DNA from: Runella sp. CRIBMP | GTDB lineage: Bacteria > Bacteroidota > Bacteroidia > Cytophagales > Spirosomataceae | Assembly: GCF_009905605.1 (NCBI RefSeq) | Contig: NZ_JAAAKZ010000004.1 | Span: 62,001 to 126,000 of the forward strand | DNA: 64,000 nt | Direction: 5' to 3' | Shown here: positions 15,545 to 26,551 of the stretch, piece by piece | Layout of the letters: the number at the start of each line of letters is the position of its first letter | Numbering within the stretch: the stretch's first letter is position 1 | The notes under the pieces: generated by a model | What the model was told of the DNA's origin: nothing | Database searches by the model: none | What the model saw: only the letters and a program-made list of their open reading frames with translations | Program-made: the position numbers and the translations under genes

Positions 15545-18514
15545 ATGAGTCCGGTTCATTTTTTATCCCCAAAACATTGGTTGTTTACCAGCCTGTTTTT
15601 GGTATTAATCCAAGCTTCAACGGCCCAAAATGCGGTTGTCCGCGAAACAACCCAAACCCTCACCACCTATCCTTTTTCGGACCCTGACCCCGTTCCCCAA
15701 CCTGGTCGGGTGTATCCTTATTTTAGGTATGACGGCTACACCGCTCAACCGGTGATGAAAGAGTGGAAGTTTATTGAACTCGAAAACGACTACATTAAAG
15801 TATACATCACACCCGAAATCGGCGGGAAGATCTGGGGTGCGTACGAAAAGTCAAGTGATTATCCGTTTATCTATTACAACCACGTTGTCAAATTCCGCGA
15901 CGTGGCCATGCGCGGGGCGTGGACGTCGGGTGGGATAGAAATCAACTTCGGCGATATTGGTCACGCGCCTACGGTCTCGGCACCCGTCGATTATTTTACC
16001 CGTACCAACGACGATGGCAGTGTTAGTTGCTTTTTAGGTGCTTGGGACTGGTCAGCCCGCACGCGTTGGATGGTAGAAGTAAATTTGCCGAAAGACAAAG
16101 CGTACTTTACTACCAAATCACACTGGTACAACGCAACTCCCTTAGAGACAAGCTATTATCACTGGATGAACGCGGGTTTTAAAGCCGCTGGCAATCTTGA
16201 ATTTGTGTTTCCGGGTACAAATTACATCGGCCACAACGGTGAGGCGGGCACGTGGCCCAAGGATTCTTTGGGAAGAAACCTGAATTTTTATGAACAAAAC
16301 AACTTCGGTTCTTATAAATCTTATCATGTGTTGGGAAAAAATACCGACTTCTTCGGCGGTTTTTGGCACAACAACAACATGGGTTTTGCCCGATATTCGC
16401 CTTACCACGAGAAATTGGGCAAAAAAATATGGATTTGGGGCCTTTCCCGCCAAGGCATGATCTGGGAAAAACTCCTGACCGATACCGACGGGCAGTATGT
16501 GGAATTACAATCAGGACGATTGTTCAATCAGGCTTCCGAAGGCAGTATGTACAGTCCTTTTAAGCACGTGTCATTCATGCCCTACACGCATGACAGTTGG
16601 ACGGAATACTGGTTTCCGGTCAAAAATACCCGTGGCCTGACCCATGCTACGCCGCAGGGAGCAATGAATCTGCGCGTGCAGGATGGTTGGCTCAAACTGG
16701 ATTATTGCGCGGTTTCGGCGGTACAGGATACGTTGAAAGTGCTGGAAAGGAATACGCTTGTTTTTGCAAAAAAACTGTCTTTAAAACCGCTCGAAATGGT
16801 GCGTGATTCGGTAAAGTGGACGGGGGATTTCGCCTCGCTCAGGATTCAGGTCGGGGCGGAGATTCTGGCCGATGGAAGGTCGACAAATACCCAACGGTTT
16901 TTAGGATTTGCAAAAAAAATTGATTGGAAATCAGATTATGGCATGTATCTCCACGCCAAAGATTTGATGAATCAACGCAAGTACATAGAAGCGGATTCAA
17001 TAATTAATACATTACTGGAAAAAAGCCCTTCTTTTAAGCCTGCACAGGTCTTGCAGGCAGAAGTGGCTTATGTCAGAGGATCCACCCGTGCAGGTATAGT
17101 TGCTGATTTTGTGCTAGGTGATAATGCCTATGATGCCAAAGCCAATTTTATTGCTGGCCTGGCCTACGAAGGTATAGGAGAAATGTGGACGGCGGCCAAA
17201 GACCGTTTCGCTACGGCTTCCCTCGACCCGACTTATCGCGCTGCGGCGCTGTATCATTTGGCAAAAATGGCGGTCAGAGAAAAAAATTATGTCAAGGCGT
17301 TGGCGCTTTTACAGAAGGCGCTGGAACGCCAAGCCGACCACTGGGACGCTAAAGCCCTCGAAATTATTGTGTTACGCCTGTTGAAATCAAATGAGGCGGC
17401 TTTACAAAAAGCAAAAGAGATTTTGCAAAACGACCCGCTGAATCATCTCGTTCGGTTTGAAATAGCCCGGATGACGCAGAAACCGGAAGATAAACAGCAG
17501 TTTCTGGGAATGATACGGAGTGAATTGCCTTCTGAAACCAACTTGGAAATGGCTATCAGTTATGAAAAACTAGGGCTGTACCCAGAAAGTCTGGAGGTAC
17601 TGGAATCATCGATTTCCAATCCAATGGTGAATCTATGGAAGGCGTATTTGTTGGATAAATTGAACCGAAAAGCGGAATCGGCGCAAGCCCTGGAAGCCGT
17701 GCTTTTGGCCTCTCCTGAAGGTGTTTTCCCTTTTCGTAACGAAACGGTGGAAGTTTTAAAATGGGGTTTGACGAAAAAACAACACGGGAAATTACGCTAC
17801 TATCAGCATCTCGCAACGGCTTCAGTGCGTGGTATGCACGATGTAAGTGACTTTAGGGCTATCGAAATATATAACCCGCTACCTGATTTTTTTTCTTATT
17901 ATTTGTACAAAGCGGAGGCATTGAAAAAGGACAAAGTCCAAGTAAAAACCGCTCTCGAAAAAGCCTATGAATTGGCGCCAAATAGTTGGCGAACCGTAAA
18001 AGCCCTCGCGGATTTTTATGCCGAAAACGGGCAGTTAAAAAAAGCCCTCGATGTCAATGAATCACGACTTTCTAAGTCTCAAAGGCTTGGCAAATCTGAA
18101 ACCCCACTGCCCGACCACGAAGTGTACATTTTGGGGCAACAGCGGGCGCGGTTACTCCTGAAATCAGAGCGCTATAAAGAATGCATTGAGCTGATGCAAT
18201 CTTTGAATATCCTGCCCAATGAAGGCGCTTCGGGCGCTCATGCGTTGTTTCGGGAAGCCAATATTCGGTACGCCGCCGAATTGTCCAACCGTAAAAAATA
18301 CAAAGAAGCACAACTTTATCTAGAACAGGCCGAAACATGGCCCGAAAATCTGGGCTCAGGCGAACCTTACGACCCAGACAACCGCCTGACGAATTATTTG
18401 AAGAAATTTGTCAATCAAAAACTCAAAAATAGGGAACCAGAGGCGGTCGATTTATTGAAATTGAGCAAAGGTCTTTCAGCTAAAGAATTTGATTTACTGA
18501 AACTCTTTGAATAA
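15545..18514 (+). CDS. Secreted DUF5107 protein with C-terminal TPR repeats
   Basis: The 989-residue protein starts at the ATG at 15545, which gives a clean signal peptide (cleavage after about 27, ASTAQ). Residues about 40-390 form the DUF5107 domain, a galactose-mutarotase-like beta-sandwich module with EIGGKIWGAYEKSS, IEINFGDIGH and LSRQGMIWEKLLTD. From about residue 480 to the end the protein is alpha-helical with repeated A-x-L-Y-x-L-A and A-L-x-L-L-Q-K-A-L patterns typical of tetratricopeptide repeats. DUF5107 is often joined to TPRs and is suspected of carbohydrate binding or processing. An FG-GAP/UnbV lipoprotein follows after 82 bases; the two may be one transcript. Confidence 0.88.
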   Translation: MSPVHFLSPKHWLFTSLFLVLIQASTAQNAVVRETTQTLTTYPFSDPDPVPQPGRVYPYFRYDGYTAQPVMKEWKFIELENDYIKVYITPEIGGKIWGAYEKSSDYPFIYYNHVVKFRDVAMRGAWTSGGIEINFGDIGHAPTVSAPVDYFTRTNDDGSVSCFLGAWDWSARTRWMVEVNLPKDKAYFTTKSHWYNATPLETSYYHWMNAGFKAAGNLEFVFPGTNYIGHNGEAGTWPKDSLGRNLNFYEQNNFGSYKSYHVLGKNTDFFGGFWHNNNMGFARYSPYHEKLGKKIWIWGLSRQGMIWEKLLTDTDGQYVELQSGRLFNQASEGSMYSPFKHVSFMPYTHDSWTEYWFPVKNTRGLTHATPQGAMNLRVQDGWLKLDYCAVSAVQDTLKVLERNTLVFAKKLSLKPLEMVRDSVKWTGDFASLRIQVGAEILADGRSTNTQRFLGFAKKIDWKSDYGMYLHAKDLMNQRKYIEADSIINTLLEKSPSFKPAQVLQAEVAYVRGSTRAGIVADFVLGDNAYDAKANFIAGLAYEGIGEMWTAAKDRFATASLDPTYRAAALYHLAKMAVREKNYVKALALLQKALERQADHWDAKALEIIVLRLLKSNEAALQKAKEILQNDPLNHLVRFEIARMTQKPEDKQQFLGMIRSELPSETNLEMAISYEKLGLYPESLEVLESSISNPMVNLWKAYLLDKLNRKAESAQALEAVLLASPEGVFPFRNETVEVLKWGLTKKQHGKLRYYQHLATASVRGMHDVSDFRAIEIYNPLPDFFSYYLYKAEALKKDKVQVKTALEKAYELAPNSWRTVKALADFYAENGQLKKALDVNESRLSKSQRLGKSETPLPDHEVYILGQQRARLLLKSERYKECIELMQSLNILPNEGASGAHALFREANIRYAAELSNRKKYKEAQLYLEQAETWPENLGSGEPYDPDNRLTNYLKKFVNQKLKNREPEAVDLLKLSKGLSAKEFDLLKLFE

Positions 18515-18596
18515 GTTAAAATTCGTTACAAGCACCGATAAAATACCCCCCAAGGTTTGTTTTTTTAACTTTCGTAACTACTTGAAATTTACGTAG

Positions 18597-21500
18597 ATGT
18601 CTACTTTTAAATGCTTTTTTGTGCTTGCCCTTGGGTCGATTTTGGCATCATGCCGCCCCGATTCTGATACCCTGTTTACCCGCTTAGACGCCGACGATAC
18701 GGGGGTGACCTTCAATAATTTTGTGGAAGAAGACGCCGATAACAATGTACTAGGCTACGGTTATTTCTATAATGGTGGTGGAGTGGCCGCGGGTGACTTT
18801 AACAACGATGGCCTTGTTGACCTGTATTTTACGGGAAATATGGTAGCCGATAAATTGTACCTGAATTTGACGGCAAAAGGCGAAGGTATCACTTTCGAAG
18901 ACATTACTGAAGCCGCAGGAATCAAACACAGCGGCTGGAAAACGGGCGTGTCGGTTGTTGATATTAACAACGACGGTTGGCTGGATATTTACGTTTCTCG
19001 CTCTGGGGCCGAAGACCCGAATTTGCGTCGTAATCTATTGTATATCAATCAAGGCAAAGTCGAAAATGGGGTGCGGTTTATCGAAAAAGCGGCTGAATAT
19101 GGCCTCGACGACCCTTCCTACACCACGCAGACCGCGTTTTTTGATTACGACAAAGACGGAGATTTAGACTGCTTTTTGCTGAACCATTCGGTGCAAGAGT
19201 ACGCGGGTTTTAGCAATTTGATTGCGCAATACCGGGATCAAACCGATACCCGTTACGGGAGCAAATTGATGAGAAATGACGCGGGAAAATTTGTGGATGT
19301 ATCACGCGAAGTGGGCTTGATTAACAACGTATTAAGTTTTGGTTTAGGGCTGAATGTGACGGATTTGAACAACGACGGCTGGCTGGATTTATACGTATCT
19401 AACGACTACAACGAAAACGATTATTTATACCTTAATCAGCAGGGAAAAGGCTTTAAAGAATCCATCAGGGAAGCAATGGGACACACCTCTCTCTATTCGA
19501 TGGGCACCGATGCCGCCGATGTCAACAATGATGGATGGATGGACATTGTGACGTTGGATATGTTGCCCGCCCAAAACGAACGCATCAAACTCACCGCGGG
19601 GGATGATAATTACGATAAATACCAATCCCTTATTCGGGCGGGCTTTCACCAGCAGACCATGCGGAATATGTTGCAGTTGAATACTGGCCTCCCAACCTCC
19701 CCCCAGTTAGGGGCAGGAGTAGGATTTTCTGAAATCGGGCAATTGGCGGGGATTTCCAATACGGATTGGAGTTGGTCGGCGCTGTTTGCAGACTTTGACA
19801 ATGACGGATTCAATGACCTTTTTATTACCAATGGATACGCCCGGGATTATACCAACATGGAGTTTTTGAAATACTCCGCTGACGTACAGACGGAAAGCCG
19901 CCAAACGGGTAAAAATCCTGAAACGATGGACGTAATTGCCAAAATGCCGCCCATCAACGAGCCTAATTATATCTTCAAAAATAAAGGCTTTACGGAGCAA
20001 GGAACGTGGGAGGGGGGCTTTGACAATAAAATCAAAGAGTGGGGTTTTGAGCAGCCCAGTCAATCAAACGGGGCGGTTTATGCTGATTTGGACAACGACG
20101 GAGACTTGGATTTGGTGACCAATAATGTGAGCGAAAAAGCCTTTATTTATCAAAACAACGGACAACAGAAAAGCCCGCAAAACTACCTTCAAGTGCTACT
20201 CAAAGCACCCAACGAAGCCTTGAAAATTGGCGCAAAAGTACGCGTATATTCCAAAAATTTGGCACAGACGCAGGAGTTTCAGCCCGTTCGGGGGTTTCAG
20301 TCGGCGATGTATGTGCCGCTGCATTTTGGGCTTGGAAAAACAACAGAGATTGACTCACTGACCGTCACTTGGGCCGATGGAAAATCATTTTTGGTCAAAG
20401 CCCCTAAAACTAACCAACGCCTTATTACGGATTATGCCGACGCAATTTTGACCACTGCGGGCCTTTCAGCTTTCACCGCTCAGCGGCCGTTGCTCACGCC
20501 AGTTTCGTCCTCTCTTTTTACCCATTCCATTCCCTTGGTCAATGATTTTAAAATTCAGACGTTGCTGCCTCAAATGCTTTCGGGGGTGGGGCCCTGCATG
20601 GCCAAAGGCGATGTAAACAGCGATGGCCGTGAAGATGTGTACATCGGTGGCGGACGTGGGCAGGCAGGAGGATTGTTTGTCCAAACGAACGCGGGCTTTG
20701 TCAACTCGTTACAGGTAGATTTTCAAAAAGATGCTGTGTTTGAGGATGCGAGTGCGGTTTTTTTTGACGCCGACGGCGATTCCGATTTAGATTTGGCGGT
20801 AGTCAGTGCTGGCTACGCCTTAACGCCCGTGGATTCGCTCTTGCAACCTCGTTTGTATTTTAATCAAAAAGGAAAATTTGTACGAGCAAAACTGTCAGAC
20901 GAATTGAGCAAGTTACGCATCAACGCATCGATCGTGGTAGCGGCAGATATTGACGCCGATGGCGACCAAGATTTATTCATCGGGGCGCATTGCACACCCG
21001 GAAGGTATCCAGAGGCGCAGAAGTCGGTTTTAATGCAAAATGACGGCAAAGGGAATTTTTCGGCAGTGCGTACTTTTTCACATTCATCATTAGTAACAGG
21101 AGCGGCTTTTTCCGATGTAAATGGTGATAAAAAACCTGATTTACTCCTTGCGGGTGAGTGGATGAGACCCATGGTGTATCTCAATCTAAACGGAAAATGG
21201 AATGAAGCCAAAGAAGCGACGAAATCGCTTACTTCTCAGCTGTCTTATGCACTCAAAAAAGCCGATTTGGACAACGACGGGGATGATGATTTTTTGGTTG
21301 GAAACATGGGCCTCAATACCCAATACCACGTTACTTCGGGCGACCAACTAAAATTGTACTTTAACGATTTTTCAGGAAATGACGGAATGTTGCCTTTGGT
21401 AGCCGTCACTGAGAACGGAAAAGAATACCCTTATGCGGGTCGTGATGAATTGTTGGACCAAATCCCCGCCCTCAAAAAGAAATATTCTAGTTATGTGACT

Positions 21501-21926
21501 TACGCCACTGCCACCCTGTCTGAAATGTTGGGCGATGATTTGCTGAAGTCGGCGCGCCAATCTAATGCGCAGGAATTACGCACTGGAATCCTGTGGAACG
21601 AGCGTGGCCAATTCGTTTTCAACCCTCTGCCAATTGAGGCCCAATTTGCTCCTGTGTACGGTATTGAGGTGGTAGACATCGACAAAGACGGAAAGCCAGA
21701 CGTAATTTTGGGCGGCAATTTGGACCGGACCCGCGTTCGTTTGGGAAAAATTGACGCCAGTAAAGGGCAGGTATTTCTAAACGCGGGTAATCACGATTTT
21801 CGTTATGCAAATCAGGAAAAAGCAGGTTTAAACATAGAAGGAGAGGTGCGCTCTATACGTGCTGTGGGTCCCTATTTATTGTTCGGAATTAACCACCAGT
21901 CAGTTCAAACGTATAGGTTGCCTTAA
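18597..21926 (+). CDS. FG-GAP/VCBS repeat lipoprotein with UnbV_ASPIC domain (CRTAC1-like)
   Basis: This 1109-residue surface lipoprotein has the lipobox ILASC near residue 19. I count 13 calcium-loop repeats of the D-x-N/D-x-D-G-x-x-D type, for example DFNNDGLVDLY, DINNDGWLDIY, DLDNDGDLDLV and DIDKDGKPDVI. They run from about residue 65 to 1040 and predict beta-propeller blades. Between them, at about 540-600, lies a UnbV_ASPIC-like segment with GAKVRVYSK, PVRGFQSAMYVPLHFGLG and VTWADGKS. Such CRTAC1-like proteins commonly accompany SusCD loci, but their ligand is unknown. Near base 19700 the expected N-G-D-G-T turn is replaced by a longer stretch encoded by a palindromic C/G-rich sequence. 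Confidence 0.9.
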   Translation: MSTFKCFFVLALGSILASCRPDSDTLFTRLDADDTGVTFNNFVEEDADNNVLGYGYFYNGGGVAAGDFNNDGLVDLYFTGNMVADKLYLNLTAKGEGITFEDITEAAGIKHSGWKTGVSVVDINNDGWLDIYVSRSGAEDPNLRRNLLYINQGKVENGVRFIEKAAEYGLDDPSYTTQTAFFDYDKDGDLDCFLLNHSVQEYAGFSNLIAQYRDQTDTRYGSKLMRNDAGKFVDVSREVGLINNVLSFGLGLNVTDLNNDGWLDLYVSNDYNENDYLYLNQQGKGFKESIREAMGHTSLYSMGTDAADVNNDGWMDIVTLDMLPAQNERIKLTAGDDNYDKYQSLIRAGFHQQTMRNMLQLNTGLPTSPQLGAGVGFSEIGQLAGISNTDWSWSALFADFDNDGFNDLFITNGYARDYTNMEFLKYSADVQTESRQTGKNPETMDVIAKMPPINEPNYIFKNKGFTEQGTWEGGFDNKIKEWGFEQPSQSNGAVYADLDNDGDLDLVTNNVSEKAFIYQNNGQQKSPQNYLQVLLKAPNEALKIGAKVRVYSKNLAQTQEFQPVRGFQSAMYVPLHFGLGKTTEIDSLTVTWADGKSFLVKAPKTNQRLITDYADAILTTAGLSAFTAQRPLLTPVSSSLFTHSIPLVNDFKIQTLLPQMLSGVGPCMAKGDVNSDGREDVYIGGGRGQAGGLFVQTNAGFVNSLQVDFQKDAVFEDASAVFFDADGDSDLDLAVVSAGYALTPVDSLLQPRLYFNQKGKFVRAKLSDELSKLRINASIVVAADIDADGDQDLFIGAHCTPGRYPEAQKSVLMQNDGKGNFSAVRTFSHSSLVTGAAFSDVNGDKKPDLLLAGEWMRPMVYLNLNGKWNEAKEATKSLTSQLSYALKKADLDNDGDDDFLVGNMGLNTQYHVTSGDQLKLYFNDFSGNDGMLPLVAVTENGKEYPYAGRDELLDQIPALKKKYSSYVTYATATLSEMLGDDLLKSARQSNAQELRTGILWNERGQFVFNPLPIEAQFAPVYGIEVVDIDKDGKPDVILGGNLDRTRVRLGKIDASKGQVFLNAGNHDFRYANQEKAGLNIEGEVRSIRAVGPYLLFGINHQSVQTYRLP
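19696..19717. repeat. Palindromic C/G-rich element inside the FG-GAP gene
   Basis: Arms 19696-19703 and 19710-19717 pair with one mismatch around a 6-base loop. They are embedded in an unusually C/G-run-rich stretch (about 19688-19722) that is translated in frame. It resembles a small mobile palindrome absorbed into a surface loop of the propeller. Confidence 0.4.
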
Positions 21927-21961
21927 ACCAGTAAAATTTAGGATTTTTGCCCAGATTCTTG

Positions 21962-21969
21962 TATCTTTA
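21962..21969 (+). promoter_or_regulatory. Possible -7 box of gyrB (TATCTTTA)
   Basis: A one-mismatch TAnnTTTG element lies 61 bases before the gyrB ATG, with a TTTG at 21946-21949 that is closer than the usual -33 spacing. The same octamer occurs at 33286-33293, upstream of the esterase gene. Suggestive only. Confidence 0.3.
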
Positions 21970-22020
21970 CGCGTTAAAAAATTGAAATATTTACAGTGGG
22001 AGCACCCTATTCGTTACTAA

Positions 22021-24000
<1,980 letters not shown>

Positions 24001-24023
24001 TTGTTAGTGTTAACAAACCATTA

Positions 24024-24066
24024 AATTGAGCCACTCTGCCCCCGGGACGAGTGGCTCAATTGTTTT
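24024..24066 (+). terminator. Rho-independent terminator of gyrB
   Basis: A perfect 13-bp inverted repeat (24024-24036 with 24049-24061, 12-base loop) begins 24 bases after the gyrB stop and is followed by the short T-rich tract TGTTTTA. Confidence 0.8.
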
Positions 24067-24072
24067 ATAAAG

Positions 24073-24080
24073 TACCTTTG
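24073..24080 (+). promoter_or_regulatory. Bacteroidota-type -7 box (TACCTTTG) before ppk1
   Basis: An exact TAnnTTTG box just after the gyrB terminator would start a ppk1 transcript with a leader of about 150 bases. No canonical -33 TTTG is found at proper spacing. Confidence 0.4.
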
Positions 24081-24117
24081 ACCTTACTTCATTACGTGAG
24101 CCATGGGATAAATGAAA

Positions 24118-24146
24118 AGAGAGCGGTTTTGCAGAAAACGCTCTTT
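24118..24146 (+). promoter_or_regulatory. Hairpin in the ppk1 leader
   Basis: AGAGCG (24120-24125) and TTTT (24127-24130) pair with AAAA (24135-24138) and CGCTCT (24139-24144) around a GCAG loop, with one bulged G and two weak outer pairs. It falls inside the predicted ppk1 5' untranslated region. Function unknown. Confidence 0.4.
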
Positions 24147-24238
24147 CTGAACAATAATCACCACGTTTACGCATTTGAATAAATATATATTCCATTGGTT
24201 ATCTCAGTTAAAAGATTGTTTTAAATTCCGAATTTCTT

Positions 24239-26551
24239 ATGCCTAGTTCTCAGCATTCTAACGATAATCGCAAAAGTGGTTTTTCTTCTTTATTTTCTTT
24301 TATTCGCGACCGTAAAGAAGTGAAGGAAGGGGAAGCGCCTTACGACGGAGACCGCTTTGCCCGCTCGGCCGAACGCCTTAGTCAGACCATTGAGCAAAGT
24401 AATTTTATCAGCCGCGACCTTAGCTGGCTACAATTCAATTACCGGGTATTGGACCAAGCACGTAGTGCCCGTCGGACCGTATTTGAGCGGATGAAATTTC
24501 TGGCGATTTCAGATTCAAACCTTGATGAATTTTTTACCATTAGGGTGGGGAGTTTGTACAATTATCTTGACTACGGAAAAGAGCGGGTGGATTATTCAGG
24601 ATTACGAGAAATTCCGTTTCGGAAAGCATTATTTTCCGCCATTCACAAGTTCACACAGGAACAGGACGAAGTTTTTGAGAATGATTTATTGCCCCTTTTC
24701 GGAGAACAAAAATTAAAAATAGGTCGGTGGGATGATTTGGAAGCACCTGAGCAGGAAGAAGTTGGGAAATACTTTGACCGGACCATTTATCCGATGCTTA
24801 CGCCCATGCTGTTTGACTATACGCATACTTTCCCCATTCTGCTGGCCAAAACCCTGATTTTCGCCGTCGTCACTCGCGCCACCGAATCGTTGAAGGAAGA
24901 TGAAGAAAATCGTAAAATTTCGTTTGTTCAGATTCCCGCCAATCTGAAACGTTTGTATACAATTGAACGAAAAAACGGGGAAACCGTATTTATTCCCATT
25001 GAAGAAATCATGCGGCATGAACTGCGCAAACTGTACCGCAATGTCGAGATTTTGGATATGCATTTGTTCAGAATCGTGCGAAATGGTGATTTTTCCATTG
25101 ATGACAACGACGACGTTGAAACCGACTTTTTGGACGAAGTAAAGCAAAAACTCAAAACGCGTCGGTTGGGGCGAGTGGTACGTATGGAAGTGGAGCCAAA
25201 TATCTCCGAATGGCTGCTCAATTTATTGAAAAAACGTTGGGAAATAGATGATTATAACGTTTTTACCTGCCGACATCTCTTAGACTTTACTTGTTTGTGG
25301 CAAATAATCAAACATCCAGAGTTTGCGGAGTTGGTTCCTACCCCGCCCGCACCCGTACCGCCTTTGGGGGTAACTCGCGAAGAGATGGAGGATATTTTTG
25401 AAACCATCAAAGAAGGGGATATACTTCTGCATCACCCTTACAATAATTTTGAGCCCGTACTGGAGCTTTTGGAAGAAGCCGCTGACGACCCCAAAGTGTT
25501 GGCGATTAAATTGACCATTTATCGTTTGGCCAAAAAATCACGCATCACAGAGGCCTTGCTGAAAGCCGCCGAAAACGGCAAGCACGTCTCGGTACTTTTT
25601 GAGGTAAAAGCCCGCTTTGACGAAGAAAATAACATGCGGGAAGCCCAACGCCTGCAAAAAGCGGGGTGCTTTGTTATTTACGGCATTAGCCGTTTCAAAA
25701 CTCATACCAAACTACTTCAGATTGTGCGGGCCGAAGAGGAGGGCGTCATAAGTTATTCACACTTGGCCAGTGGAAATTATAACGAAGAAACGGCCAAACT
25801 ATATACTGATATTGGCCTTCTGACCTGCGATGAAGTCTACAACCGCGACATTACCGAGTTTTTTAACGTCATTACGGGGCATTCATTGCCCAATGATTAC
25901 CAATATTTACTCACGGCTCCGCGCGACATGCGCAAGCAAATCATCAAGTTGATTCAGCAAGAAGCTACCAATGCGGCCAACGGTTTGGTGAGTGGTATCT
26001 GCTTTAAAATCAACTCGTTGGAAGATAAAACAACTATTGAGGAACTCTACAAGGCATCACAGGCGGGAGTGCCTATTCGGCTGATTGTAAGGGGTATTTG
26101 TTGTCTTCGTCCTGGGCGGCAGGGGTTGAGTGAAAACATTACTGTGCGTTCAATTGTGGGTGATTTTCTTGAACACACCCGGATTTTCTATTTCCACAAT
26201 AACGGCAATCCCAAGATATACGGGGGCAGTGCCGACGTCATGGTGCGCTCCTTTGACCGCCGGATTGAATCCATGTTTGCCTTTGTTAATCTCCGCGTGA
26301 AGCAGCAGGCCATCAATATTTTGGATTATAATCTTCGTGACAATGTCAATTCGTACGAGTTGTTGGAAGATGGGCATTACGTAAAATGCGTGGAAAAGGG
26401 GGACGAAGAATCGTTTGATATTCACAAAAAGTTCTTCCACGTAACTTTGGAAGAAGTAATGAAAGCAAAACTTTTTGCCGAAGCCAAGGCCGAATCAACC
26501 GAAAATTCAACGGTCGAACCAACCATAACCCTTTCTGAATCAGAGGTATGA
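24239..26551 (+). CDS. ppk1: Polyphosphate kinase 1
   Basis: PPK1 reversibly makes polyphosphate from ATP. The 770-residue protein has an unusual basic N-terminal tail of about 55 residues, then the canonical N domain (FISRDLSWLQFNYRVL, SNLDEFFTIRVG). The two phospholipase-D-like C domains follow: KAGCFVIYGISRFKTHTKL carries the phosphorylated His, then SYSHLASGNYNEETA, RGICCLRPG and EHTRIFYFHNNGNPKIYGGSADVM. An acidic Ser/Glu-rich tail ends the protein. Its stop overlaps the start of the next gene by four bases (ATGA), which predicts translational coupling to a secreted phosphodiesterase. Confidence 0.96.
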   Translation: MPSSQHSNDNRKSGFSSLFSFIRDRKEVKEGEAPYDGDRFARSAERLSQTIEQSNFISRDLSWLQFNYRVLDQARSARRTVFERMKFLAISDSNLDEFFTIRVGSLYNYLDYGKERVDYSGLREIPFRKALFSAIHKFTQEQDEVFENDLLPLFGEQKLKIGRWDDLEAPEQEEVGKYFDRTIYPMLTPMLFDYTHTFPILLAKTLIFAVVTRATESLKEDEENRKISFVQIPANLKRLYTIERKNGETVFIPIEEIMRHELRKLYRNVEILDMHLFRIVRNGDFSIDDNDDVETDFLDEVKQKLKTRRLGRVVRMEVEPNISEWLLNLLKKRWEIDDYNVFTCRHLLDFTCLWQIIKHPEFAELVPTPPAPVPPLGVTREEMEDIFETIKEGDILLHHPYNNFEPVLELLEEAADDPKVLAIKLTIYRLAKKSRITEALLKAAENGKHVSVLFEVKARFDEENNMREAQRLQKAGCFVIYGISRFKTHTKLLQIVRAEEEGVISYSHLASGNYNEETAKLYTDIGLLTCDEVYNRDITEFFNVITGHSLPNDYQYLLTAPRDMRKQIIKLIQQEATNAANGLVSGICFKINSLEDKTTIEELYKASQAGVPIRLIVRGICCLRPGRQGLSENITVRSIVGDFLEHTRIFYFHNNGNPKIYGGSADVMVRSFDRRIESMFAFVNLRVKQQAINILDYNLRDNVNSYELLEDGHYVKCVEKGDEESFDIHKKFFHVTLEEVMKAKLFAEAKAESTENSTVEPTITLSESEV

